DNA of 64,000 nucleotides from Streptomyces silvae (GTDB taxonomy: Bacteria; Actinomycetota; Actinomycetes; Streptomycetales; Streptomycetaceae). The stretch is taken from positions 1 through 64,000 of the forward strand of contig NZ_JAERUC010000034.1 of NCBI RefSeq assembly GCF_016745505.1, in the 5' to 3' direction. The notes beneath the pieces were generated by a model, which saw only the letters and a program-made list of their open reading frames with translations, ran no database searches and had not been told where the DNA came from. Made by a program: the position numbers and the translations under genes. This document shows positions 45,458 to 53,768 of this stretch, piece by piece (position 1 is the stretch's first letter; the number at the start of each line of letters is the position of its first letter).

Positions 45458-46579
45458 TCAGCCGGGGGCAGGGCGCGCGCCGGGTGGCGGCCCCGCCGTG
45501 GCGCCGGGCCGGTACGTGCAGGCCACCAGTGCCACCGGCCGCTCCGGGACGTCCTCCCCGGCGACCAGCGTGGCGAGCAGGCGTACGGCCTCCGCGCCCA
45601 ACTGCGCGCGCGGGATGTCGAATCCCGTGGGCTCCGGCGCGTCGGCGAGGTCCGGCGGGGGACTGCCGAGCAATGCCAGGGAGAGGTCGCGGGGAGCCTT
45701 CAGGCCGGCCTCGCGGACAGCTGTGCTCAGCGCCCGCCAGGCGCCGCCGCTGTCGGTCTCCTCGGCCACGAACGCGGTGACGCCGCCGGCCAGCCACTGC
45801 CTCAGGCGCTCCGGTGTGAGGTCGAGCGCGGGGTCCGCGCTGCGGAACACCGCCTCCGTCTCCGGGAGTTCAGCCACCCGGAGGCCCTCCAGGAATCCCT
45901 GTTCACGGTCGGTGGAGGCCGGTGCCTCGTCGTCCTCGCGCACCAGGACGATGCGGCGGTGCCCGAGCGACGCCAGCCGCTCGACGACCTCGCGGCTGGA
46001 GCTGACGTAGTCGGCGCCGACCCAGGCCAGGCCCTCCGGTTCGTCTCTGCGGCCCAGGTGGACCACGGGAAACCCGTCGTCCACCAGCCTGCGCAGTTCG
46101 TCCACCGGGGCGTGACGTCCGAGCAGGAGGCAACCGTCGGCCAGCCGCGCCCGGTTCAGCGGGTGCGGACCGCCGGCACCGGCGCCGCCGGTGCTCGACC
46201 CGGTGAAGAGCACCAGGTCGTACCCGCGCGCGGCGGCTTCCCGCTCCACGCCGACGAGGAACGGGTAGTACGAGTGCTGGACGTCGGTGGGGAAGGTGGC
46301 CGTGAAGCTGAAGACCCCGAGAAGGTCGTTGCGCGCGGCGGCCAGCCGGCGGGCCGCGGGATCCGGTACGTAACCGAGGCGGCCCGCGGCGTCGAGCACG
46401 TTCTGCCGGGTCTCCTGCGAGATGGCGGCGCCCTGCTGCTTCCCACCCAGCACCAGCGAGACCGTCGCCTGCGAGACCCCCGCGAGCCGTGCGACCTCCG
46501 CCTGACGCGGCCGCCCCGTGCGCCCGGCCGGTGCGGGCGCACGGCCTCGCCTGGCCCGCTTCGTGGGTTCCTCCACCAC
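45458..46579 (-). CDS. LacI-family transcriptional regulator
   Basis: The 373-residue regulator has the LacI HTH (AEVARLAGVSQATVSLVLGG, then RLGYVPDPAARRLA) and a periplasmic-binding-like effector domain. The start region is GTG GTG after GGAGG; the second GTG at 46576 has the better spacing. It is the first gene of the operon running leftward to the Tat-exported propeller gene. Two operator-like palindromes lie directly upstream, so it probably represses its own operon until an inducer, presumably the pathway substrate, binds. Confidence 0.93.
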   Translation of the reverse strand: MVEEPTKRARRGRAPAPAGRTGRPRQAEVARLAGVSQATVSLVLGGKQQGAAISQETRQNVLDAAGRLGYVPDPAARRLAAARNDLLGVFSFTATFPTDVQHSYYPFLVGVEREAAARGYDLVLFTGSSTGGAGAGGPHPLNRARLADGCLLLGRHAPVDELRRLVDDGFPVVHLGRRDEPEGLAWVGADYVSSSREVVERLASLGHRRIVLVREDDEAPASTDREQGFLEGLRVAELPETEAVFRSADPALDLTPERLRQWLAGGVTAFVAEETDSGGAWRALSTAVREAGLKAPRDLSLALLGSPPPDLADAPEPTGFDIPRAQLGAEAVRLLATLVAGEDVPERPVALVACTYRPGATAGPPPGARPAPG

Positions 46580-46594
46580 TGTTCCTCCAGCTGT

Positions 46595-46620
46595 TAATGC
46601 GTATTAGTGATGCGCATTGA
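46595..46620. promoter_or_regulatory. Two tandem LacI-type operator palindromes
   Basis: TAATGCGTATTA (46595-46606) and TGATGCGCATTGA (46608-46620) share the form TRATGCGYATTR with the central CG step typical of LacI-family operators. They are spaced 13 bases apart, just upstream of the regulator start. A possible -35 element TTGACC lies at 46649-46654 on the minus strand, so binding would block transcription. Confidence 0.7.
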
Positions 46621-46767
46621 CGAGCACTGTGCGCGCGTCGGGAACGTGGGTCAAGAGGTTGAACAGAACTTTGTGGCCGGGGAATCCGGCACGCCGGCCC
46701 CGGAGCCGGACGAGGCACCCGGCGTATCCTGACGGCACCGCCGGGGGAGCTGGGAGGGGGAGAAGCG

Positions 46768-47133
46768 ATGAACTGGGTCTGGGTACTGCTCATCCTGTTC
46801 TGGACGGGAGGCTTCGCATGGGCGGCGGACAACGTCCGCACCGCGCTGCGCAACCGGCACGAGCGCAGGATGGAGCTGATGCGGGAGACGAAGCAGGAAC
46901 GCCTGTCCCTCGAAGCGGCGTACAGGACGCCGGAGCCCGTCTGTGGATGCACGCACCACCTCGCCAAGCATGACAAGGCCGGCCGCTGCCATGAGCGCGT
47001 CGAGGTGCCGACGGCCTGGGACGAGGAGAAGAAGCCCCTCCGCTACGAGGCCGGGCAGTGCAACTGCCAGCAGTACGTGGGCCCGCAGCCACTGTCGCAG
47101 GTCTTCGCGGAGGATCTGACGGACCGGGCGTAA
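46768..47133 (+). CDS. Small membrane-anchored Cys/His-rich hypothetical protein
   Basis: The 121-residue product has an N-terminal membrane segment (VWVLLILFWTGGFAWA), a basic helix (RNRHERRMELMRETKQER) and a C-terminal cysteine/histidine-rich part. The cysteines lie in CGCTHHLAKHDKAGRCHE and GQCNCQQY and could bind a metal. The ATG follows GGGGGAG. It is a conserved type of actinobacterial small protein without assigned function and is divergent from the LacI gene. Confidence 0.8.
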   Translation: MNWVWVLLILFWTGGFAWAADNVRTALRNRHERRMELMRETKQERLSLEAAYRTPEPVCGCTHHLAKHDKAGRCHERVEVPTAWDEEKKPLRYEAGQCNCQQYVGPQPLSQVFAEDLTDRA

Positions 47134-47405
47134 CGACAGCGCACCATGTCCCTGGGATCGCTCCGCGTCACCGCAGGGACGGACCGGCCGTACGAGGGCC
47201 TCCCGTCGCTACGGCCGGGGAGCTCTCTCCCGTGTTCTCCCAGGGGGCAACACGGGGCGTCGGACGTGAGGCTCGGGGCGGCAGTTGGCGCTGAAGGCTA
47301 CCCAGGGTTCGCGTGCACGTGAGGCTGAACGCGCGGTCCTCGCCTCGGGTCGGGGGGTCGAGCCGACGGTTCAGCTCGACGCGAGGGTGCGCCGGTGATC
47401 CCCGG

Positions 47406-47846
47406 TCAGCGGCGGTCGATGGCCAGGGTGACGAGGAACTGGCCGCCGCCCGGCTCGATGCCGGCGGTCACCGGCAGCCCCGGAACCAGCCGGGCGAAGC
47501 GGTCCACCAGCCAATCCGCCGCCTCTTGGGCGTCCCGCCTTGTCGGACAACGGCCCACCATCTCGCGGCCCCCCTTGCGCTCCAGCCGCCCGGCAACGGT
47601 GATCAGCGGCGCGGGTTCCACCACGTACAGGTGGTCCGGCCAGGCGATGACCACCTTGACGGCGCCTTTGCGGGTGTTGCACCCACGGTGTGCGAGCCGC
47701 TCGGCCATCTTGGCCTTCCGGTCGGCAGTCCGGCTGTCGACGCTGGGCCCCCGCGGGTCGTTCACCGACTCGTCGGGATCGACCGCTTCGTCGCATACCC
47801 AGCATCGCCAGCCGTCACGCTCGGCCACATCATCAAGGAGACTCAT
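47406..47846 (-). CDS. HNH-endonuclease-like hypothetical protein
   Basis: The 146-residue protein has a CxxC pair in WRCWVCDEAVDP and a second motif ERLAHRGCNTRKGA. Together these resemble the zinc-ribbon HNH fold in which the final asparagine/histidine helix is degenerate. The C-terminal half is unrelated (AAPLITVAGRLERK region to the end). Nuclease activity is possible but unproven. It is flanked by unconnected genes, and its start overlaps a truncated HTH reading frame by 14 bases. Confidence 0.65.
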   Translation of the reverse strand: MSLLDDVAERDGWRCWVCDEAVDPDESVNDPRGPSVDSRTADRKAKMAERLAHRGCNTRKGAVKVVIAWPDHLYVVEPAPLITVAGRLERKGGREMVGRCPTRRDAQEAADWLVDRFARLVPGLPVTAGIEPGGGQFLVTLAIDRR

Positions 47847-47976
47847 CCGAGCAAACTAGCCTGTCCGGCCGCGATCCTGCGTTCGGCGGTGATCTCCCGC
47901 TGTCGACCAGTCGTCCCACCGTGTCGGCGCTGACACCGAGCAAGGCAACGGCTTCCCCGATCCGGTCGCTGTGCAT
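47833..47976 (-). pseudogene. Truncated HTH (MerR/excisionase-like) fragment
   Basis: A 47-codon frame starts at ATG 47976 and reads HSDRIGEAVALLGVSADTVG, then RLVDSGRSPP. This is the first helix-turn-helix of MerR-like or molybdate-responsive Mop-type regulators (consensus IGEAA.LLGVS.DTVRRW). Sequence after the HTH does not match the family, and there is no good ribosome site. It is therefore probably the 5' remnant of a gene cut by deletion. Confidence 0.4.
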
Positions 47977-48113
47977 GTGCTGGTTATTCGGCAGCAGATG
48001 CAAGCGGAAAGTCTCTGTTACTTGGCATGACCTGGAATCCGTAGCAAATCAGGTCGCATGTGCGTTTATGTGGGATGTGCGCCCGGGTACGGTCACCGGG
48101 GAGGTGGTAGCCC

Positions 48114-48683
48114 GTGGGTCGGTCCGTCACAGCTTCGATCGCGCCACCGGCGGAACCAGGTCGTCCGTACGGCGATACCGAAGGGCGACCGCTGCTGCCG
48201 CGGGAGGAGCCGGCAGGCGTCCTGGTCGTCCAGCACACGCCCCACGAGGGGCCGCACGCCCTTTGGGCGGCGTTGGAGGCGGCGGGACTGCCGGTGCGGG
48301 TGTGCCGTACATGGGCGGGAGACCCGGTTCCGTCGTCGCCCCGGACTGCCGCGCTGGTGGTGACGGGCGAGCCCGCAGCGGCGTACGAGGACGCCTCGCC
48401 GTTCGCCCCGCGCGCGGCCCAACTGGCGCTGCCGCGTGCCGCGCTGGAGGCGGAGGTGCCGGTTCTCGGGGTGGGCCTGGGGGCGCGGCTCCTGGCCGTG
48501 GTGGGCGGCGGCACGGTTTGTGCCGGCGAGGCCCCGCGGATCGGCTGGGGGGAGGTGCGTACGGCTCCGGGCGCGCCCGACGACCCGCTGTTCGCCGGAC
48601 TGCCCGAGCGTCTGCGCGTCCTGCACCGGCACGACGACAGGGTGGATCCACCCGCCGGCGCGACCCTGCGGTGGAAGACGTGA
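48114..48683 (+). pseudogene. Truncated class I glutamine amidotransferase-like protein lacking the catalytic Cys
   Basis: The 189-codon frame has a good GGGGAGG ribosome site before its GTG. It follows the glutamine amidotransferase fold (GVLVVQHTPHEGPHALWAAL, PVLGVGLGARLLAVVGGG). The nucleophile elbow should read GxCxGxQ; here it is GVGLGAR, so the Cys is absent. The expected C-terminal His-Glu region is cut off soon after LRVLHRHDDRVDPPAGATL. It is either an inactive relic or a non-catalytic homologue. Confidence 0.6.
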
Positions 48684-48915
48684 AGCACAGAGCGAACGGT
48701 GAACACAAGCGACGGGAGTGTGAGTCCCGCCGGCGGACAGCCGTGGAGGAGGCGAGGAAACTCGCGCTTCGAGAACAGCTCGCCGCGGGACTCCGAGATG
48801 AGGCCGCAAGGCGCTCTCCTCGTCGGCTGCGGTGATGCCGAGTACGACGTGCCCGGGCTCGCTGACATGGCGGGCTGCGATGACGGAATCCATAATCGGA
48901 CGACGCCGCGGCTGC

Positions 48916-49725
48916 TCAGGGCTTTTTGGCGACTGCCCCGTACATGGCGATGTCGCTGCCGTTGATGCCGTTCTGTTCAGGGCCGGGGCGCCAGGAGTGC
49001 ACCTGGGTGACCCCCGGCTCCTGCAGTTCCAGGCCGTCGAAGAGCGAGGTGGCGGTGGCGAGTTCGCGCAGGACGAAGGGCATGCCTTGCTGGCGGTATT
49101 CCTGGGCGACTTGGTTGACCTCCTCGGGGGCGAAGTCTGCGGTGCCGATGGTCATGGCCAGGTAGCTGCCGGACGGCAGTGGATCCAGCAGCTTGGCGAT
49201 CAGACGCCGGTCGTCGGGCGGCAGGATGAAGTGCATGATGCCGATCACCATGAGGCCGACGGGCTGGCTCAGGTCGATCAGCTCCCGGAACTCGGGGCTG
49301 TCCAGGATGGCGTCGGGGTCGTGCATGTTCGCGTCCACGTAGGCGGTTGCGCCCTCGGGTGAACTCTGCAGGAGGGCGCGGGCGTGAGCGAGGACGATGG
49401 GGTCGTTGTCGACGTAGACCACGTTGGATTCCGGAGCCACTTCCTGCACGATCTCGTGCAGGTTCGGCGACGTCGGCAGGCCGGTTCCGATGTCGAGGAA
49501 CTGGCGGATGCCCCGTTCCTCTGCCAGGAAGCGGGCGGCTCGGTGCATGAACCGGCGGTTCTCCAGCATGTGCACGGGCAGGGCGGGCCAGTGCCGGGCC
49601 ATGGCGTCGCCCGCTTCCGCATCCACGGCGTAGTGGTCTTTGCCGCCCAGGATGTAGTCGTACACCCGGGCGGAGTGGGCACGTGTGGTTGCCAGCCCGT
49701 CCTGACGGTCGTTCGGCGTGTTCAT
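48916..49725 (-). CDS. DUF574 SAM-dependent methyltransferase family protein
   Basis: The 269-residue protein has the family signature AHSARVYDYILGGKDHYAVD near the N-terminus. The SAM-binding strand is FLDIGTGLPTSPNLHEIVQ, followed by VVYVDNDPIVLAHA. These proteins are abundant in Streptomyces and usually lack a known substrate. The ATG at 49725 matches the family start and has GAGG upstream. An ATG at 49818 overlapping the previous stop in ATGA would add 31 atypical residues. Confidence 0.88.
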   Translation of the reverse strand: MNTPNDRQDGLATTRAHSARVYDYILGGKDHYAVDAEAGDAMARHWPALPVHMLENRRFMHRAARFLAEERGIRQFLDIGTGLPTSPNLHEIVQEVAPESNVVYVDNDPIVLAHARALLQSSPEGATAYVDANMHDPDAILDSPEFRELIDLSQPVGLMVIGIMHFILPPDDRRLIAKLLDPLPSGSYLAMTIGTADFAPEEVNQVAQEYRQQGMPFVLRELATATSLFDGLELQEPGVTQVHSWRPGPEQNGINGSDIAMYGAVAKKP

Positions 49726-49814
49726 ACAGAGCCTCTTTCGTCCGGGGACGGGCGTTCTCGACGGTATAGAGGCACTGTTCCGGGTGCAAGCGATGAGGTG
49801 CTCGGTAAGGGTGG

Positions 49815-51464
49815 TCATGAGTCCGGCCGGGCTTGCAGGGCGATGATGGCGATGTCGTCCCGGCGGTGGTGAAGAGGTGGGAGAAGGCCGCGGATCAAGG
49901 AGCGCAGCGGAGGGCTTCGGCGGGCCAGCGCGTCGGTGCGTTCTCGCAGCCTTCGGAGGTTGTCGCCGATGTCCGTGTCCGGCGTCTCCACCAGCCCGTC
50001 GGTGTAGAACACCAGGGTGTCGCCCTCAAGCAGGTCTGCGTAGAGGGTGGCGCGGGTGAGGCTGTCGGTGACGCACAGGGGCGGGTCCGGGGCTGTGAGG
50101 TCGTGCAGATACCGCGACGGCGCGTCCGCCGGGATCAGCAGGGGCGGCGGGTGCCCGGCGTTGGACAGGGCGATGTACCAGCCGCCGTGTGTCTGGCGGC
50201 GCAGGACCGCGTGTACCGCCGTGACCATCGCCGGGCTGTCGAGCGCCTGCACGATGCGGTCGAGACGGCTCAGGGTGACCGCAGGACTGGCGGCCGGGCC
50301 GCTGTCGTACGCGAGTCCCCGCAGGATGCTGTTGACCCGTGCCATCGCCATGGCCGCGTCGAGGTCGTGCCCCGCGATATCGCCGATGGACAGGGCGAGG
50401 GCGTCCGCGGAGAGCCGGACGGCGTCGTACCAGTCCCCGCCGACCTCCGCCGCCGAGTCCGCCGGATGGTAGAGCGCGGTGATCGTGAGACCGTCGATGG
50501 ACGGCGGGGCCGCCAGGAACGACTTCTGCAGCGCAAGCGCCTTGCCACGGATGCTCTGCAACTCCATCGTCCGGCGCAGCGGCCCGCTCATCTGCTGAAA
50601 GAGGTCCCGCAGCAGCGAGAGGTCTGCCTCGTCCGGGGGCGGGTTGCCCCGACAGGTTGCGATCGTCGCCAGCGCGACGGTCCGGCCGTCCACCACCACG
50701 GGCACCAACGCCACGCCAGTCGCCCCGGCCTCCCGCAGCCACCGCACGGAAACGTCCGAGAGCCCGTCCCCGGGAGGCCCGTCAGGGGGGAAGGCCAACA
50801 GGCTGGCCTCCTGGCTCTCGATCGCCCGCTGGGCGACCGGACCCAGCACAAAATCGGCGTCGAGCGGGGGCAGGGAAGGCAGCCCGGGGGCGAGCCCCAC
50901 ACGCTCCGGCGACGTTGCGGCCGGTGCGTCGGCGGGCCGCACACCGGCCTCGACGCCGTCCACGAGACGGAAGATGGCCACCGCGTCAGCGAGCTCGGGC
51001 ACAACGGCTGCGGCCGTCGTCAGAAAAGCCTCCGAAAGATCGCGGGCCGCGGGCACCGCCGCCATACGAGCCAGCAACTTCTCCCGCATACGGCCGCGCC
51101 AGTGTTCCTCCGCGTCGGTGGCCGTTCCAACAAACTCCACCTCACCGTCCTCGTCGACAACGGGCGCAGCGATGATTTTGACGTGGCGGAAGCGGTCGAC
51201 GGCACCGTCGAGCCGCACCCTGACGATCGTATCGAGAGGGGACCGCTGCTGCGTGGCCCTGCGCCACGCCCGCTGGAACCAGTCCCGGTCCTTGGGATGC
51301 ACGGCATCCATCCACGAGGTATCAGTGCCGGGAGCCCACAGCTTCTCGGCGATCCCGCCTCCGGACAACACGGTGACGACACCGCCGGGCGACATCACCC
51401 ACACCGACTGCGGTACGGCTCCCATGAGCGCCTGGTACCGCCTGAGGAGACGCTCCTCGTTCAC
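49815..51464 (-). CDS. PAS/GAF/SpoIIE-type PP2C phosphatase
   Basis: The 549-residue signalling protein has a PAS-like domain (residues about 10-115), a GAF domain (about 140-330) and a PPM/SpoIIE serine phosphatase domain (about 350-545). The phosphatase domain contains EVGGDWYDAVRL, LSIGDIAGHDLDAAMAM and FYTDGLVETPDTDIG. Such phosphatases control anti-sigma-antagonist switches. The GTG at 51464 has GGAGGGG 6 bases upstream. Its stop adjoins the methyltransferase region, so the two genes may be co-transcribed. Confidence 0.9.
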   Translation of the reverse strand: MNEERLLRRYQALMGAVPQSVWVMSPGGVVTVLSGGGIAEKLWAPGTDTSWMDAVHPKDRDWFQRAWRRATQQRSPLDTIVRVRLDGAVDRFRHVKIIAAPVVDEDGEVEFVGTATDAEEHWRGRMREKLLARMAAVPAARDLSEAFLTTAAAVVPELADAVAIFRLVDGVEAGVRPADAPAATSPERVGLAPGLPSLPPLDADFVLGPVAQRAIESQEASLLAFPPDGPPGDGLSDVSVRWLREAGATGVALVPVVVDGRTVALATIATCRGNPPPDEADLSLLRDLFQQMSGPLRRTMELQSIRGKALALQKSFLAAPPSIDGLTITALYHPADSAAEVGGDWYDAVRLSADALALSIGDIAGHDLDAAMAMARVNSILRGLAYDSGPAASPAVTLSRLDRIVQALDSPAMVTAVHAVLRRQTHGGWYIALSNAGHPPPLLIPADAPSRYLHDLTAPDPPLCVTDSLTRATLYADLLEGDTLVFYTDGLVETPDTDIGDNLRRLRERTDALARRSPPLRSLIRGLLPPLHHRRDDIAIIALQARPDS

Positions 51465-52364
51465 GGCCGTCCCCTCCGCCGCCGGGCCGACGAGCCCGAG
51501 GACCGGGCCTGCGGCACGGCACCGCCTGCGGCCTGCCCTGAGCGCCTTCGCCCGTCCCACTCTCCGGACGGCGCCAGTGGATCATCACCACTCATGCTCC
51601 GATAGTCCCTCGCATCCCGCACATCAGCACACCCAGGCGCTGCGCGCGACCACCGAGCCTTGCAGCGGCCGACGGCGCCGCGGTACATACCGTCGGCCGC
51701 AGAGTGCACTCGCACACGAGTGGGCGGGATGGGCTGTCAACCGTGACGCCCGTTAGAGCTCTGGGCGCACTCACGCTGTGCGGGGGAGCTGGAGAAGTGG
51801 CTCTGACCTGGTCTTTTCCGTAGCGCACTCAGGCCGACATCTTCCCGATGACTCATCACGTGAAGAGCGCGGTGCACGGAAGCCGTCGCTCCTGGTTCGA
51901 AGTCCCAGAAAAGTCCCAGGGACTCCGTCACACCCCGCCTCGACTCGCATTTGTGCAGGTCAGAAGGAGTGTGACGGTGTTTCTTCTGCAGGCTTTCAGA
52001 TGTCCCGGAAGAGACCAGTCGCTCAGCTGACCTGCGGGAACGCACGACCATCAGCCTCTGACCTGGGGAAACGGCCTTTCGGTTGTTTCACGCCTGTGCC
52101 CCTTGATGTGGCCGAAAGTCCCAGGAAAGTCCCAGAGGGCTCCCAAGGAGACCAGGCGTTCTTTCCAGGTCATGCGGGCTATGCGAGACGCCTTGGAGCT
52201 CAGCGGTCGGGGTATTCGTCGGCCGGGGCAGAGGCGAATCCATGGCGGGTTGAATTCCTGACCTCTGCGGTCTGGGGCGACCGGATCCGGACACCCCCGC
52301 TTGGCGGGGAGGATCGGCCCCGGACGTAGCCCATGACCGCGGCGTCCGGAACACCCCGCGTCGG
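51465..52364. other. Gene-poor stretch with repeats, probable element scar
   Basis: No convincing gene is seen. The stretch contains several copies of AAGTCCCAG, a CCGTCACAC/GTGTGACGG inverted repeat (51925-51933 and 51969-51977) and, at its right end, two imperfect copies of a CCGGAnnnACACCCCGC-type segment. These precede an integrase remnant, suggesting the edge of a lost integrative element. Some short open frames occur but lack Streptomyces codon bias. Confidence 0.5.
51901..52135. repeat. Dispersed AAGTCCCAG direct repeats
   Basis: Short direct repeats of the form AAGTCCCAG or AGTCCCAG occur in two pairs, at about 51901-51920 (AGTCCCAGAAAAGTCCCAG) and 52115-52134 (AAAGTCCCAGGAAAGTCCCA). 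Each pair is separated by a few bases. They lie between the phosphatase gene and the integrase remnant and could be recombinase arm-type sites. Confidence 0.6.
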
Positions 52365-52590
52365 TTGGGAGGACAATTGCTGACCTGCATCTTAAGAAGG
52401 GCTTTGCAGTTCCCGCACTGCCCGCCCCACTCCATGTGCCACACCTGCGTCTCATGGCTAGTCCAGAAAGGAGTCTCCCTCTACGAGCTCCAGCACCTCC
52501 TCGGCCACGAAAGCTTTCAGACCACCTGCAGCCGGACGCGCACAAGGCCGTCCTCGGGGCCTGGGAGCGGATGGAAACCCCGCTCTCGAT
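52365..52590 (+). pseudogene. Tyrosine-recombinase (integrase) C-terminal remnant
   Basis: The frame reads HTCVSWLVQKGVSLYELQHL, then LGHESFQTT. This matches the catalytic end of phage-type integrases (consensus RHTxASWLVQRGVSLYEVQxL, then LGH). A deletion follows, after which a different frame resumes with PDAHKAVLGAWERM. The catalytic Tyr region (QRYAHL) is missing, and the Arg before HT is Cys. The enzyme is inactive and marks a former integrative element. Confidence 0.8.
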
Positions 52591-52930
52591 CGCCGCATCA
52601 GCGTTCCTTCGCCCCTGTCCTGCTTGGACAGGAGCGAAGCCGGTTGCGAGCGGAACATGGTCACGATCACGGTTGCGAGTTCGAGTCGGGCGGCTCTTCG
52701 TGGGGGGAGCACCCTGCGGCCGTCCGCGTCGAACGGCCACAGACAGGCGTAGGCATCGACGTCGTCTTTATGCTCTGCATCCGCAGCCGAAACGCGCTGC
52801 TCAAGCGCGGTAGCGAGCGACCCGGTCGAGCGGGAGAGCAGGGGTCGAAGGCGACGCTCGTCTCACGCGGAGTCATCTATGCTCGCGCCCAGTTGGTATG
52901 ACCAGTTCGCTTCAGGGGGCGGAGAGCCGC

Positions 52931-53647
52931 ATGGCCGATGAGATCAAGTACGAGTACAAGGCCGTGCAGACGGTTCGGGGCACCGACGGTTTGGTGATCT
53001 CGAAGATGCAGGAGGACGGATGGGAGCTCGTGGAACAGCTCCGAGGCAGACTTCGCACCACCCTCAACTTCCGTCGGCCTAAGAGGCCACTGCCTTGGCG
53101 TCTGATCGGGGCGGGGGCTGCCACCCTCGTGGTCTTGACCGCCATCATCGGCACGGGCGTTGCGCTCGGCGACGGCGACGAGGAGAAGGGCGCGTCAGCC
53201 AGTTCGCCGGCCGCCAGTGAGAAGCCTTCCGCTACGCCGCCCGCAAACGAGCCGACCACCGCTGAGGTGATCACGGCGCAGAACAGTCCCGACTTCGCAA
53301 CGTTGTTGAAGGCGGATCCGTGTGGCGAAGCGAACGTGAACTTCGCAACCAAGCACGAGGGGCAGACGGTCGCCTTCGACGGGTCAATCAGGCACATGGC
53401 GGCCCACGCGGATGACCGGACCCGCTACGACTTCCTTCTCGGCCCGGGCGACAAAGGGCCGCAGACGACGGACGGCCCGAACTTCAAGTACGAGGACGTC
53501 AACACCGGCAACCTCCACCTGACCGGCAAGGATATCCCTGCCGCCATTGCAGTTGGCGACAAGTTCCGCTTCATCGCCGAGGTGATCGAGTTCAACACAG
53601 TCCAGTGCCTATTCCGCCTCGCCCCGGTCTCGACGGAGACCCGGTAG
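52931..53647 (+). CDS. DUF4839 domain membrane-anchored protein
   Basis: The 238-residue protein has a short cytoplasmic domain (YEYKAVQTVRG to EQLRGRL), one membrane segment (about 55-76, IGAGAATLVVLTAIIGTGVA), a Pro/Thr/Ala linker and a C-terminal DUF4839-type domain. The latter includes GQTVAFDGSIRHMAAHADDR, then YEDVNTGNLHLTG. The function of DUF4839 is unknown; it resembles a surface or lipoprotein-like OB domain. The ATG follows GGAGAG by 6 bases. Codon bias is milder than in the flanking core genes, consistent with accessory DNA. Confidence 0.85.
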   Translation: MADEIKYEYKAVQTVRGTDGLVISKMQEDGWELVEQLRGRLRTTLNFRRPKRPLPWRLIGAGAATLVVLTAIIGTGVALGDGDEEKGASASSPAASEKPSATPPANEPTTAEVITAQNSPDFATLLKADPCGEANVNFATKHEGQTVAFDGSIRHMAAHADDRTRYDFLLGPGDKGPQTTDGPNFKYEDVNTGNLHLTGKDIPAAIAVGDKFRFIAEVIEFNTVQCLFRLAPVSTETR

Positions 53648-53768
53648 CCGAGATGGCCAGCCTTCCCATCATGGAGGGAAATGCCCGATGGAACGGTGCC
53701 CTGCTCCATCCATTCGAGAGTTTTGAACTTTCCCACCAGCTTGCCAGACGGCAGCGCCATCCTGACCC

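Noticed and set aside
51890..51912. GGTTCGAAGTCCC resembling a tRNA T-arm
   Set aside because: The upstream bases do not fold into the rest of a tRNA. It is treated as part of the AAGTCCCAG repeats.
52280..52380. Two similar CCGGAnnnACACCCCGC segments considered as a small CRISPR or insertion sequence end
   Set aside because: Only two imperfect copies and no transposase or regular spacing.
52653..52700. tRNA-like T-loop text (GTTGCGAGTTCGAGTCGGGC)
   Set aside because: The TTCGA is flanked by arms that do not pair (GCGAG with CGGGC) and no acceptor, D or anticodon arm is found, so no tRNA is called.
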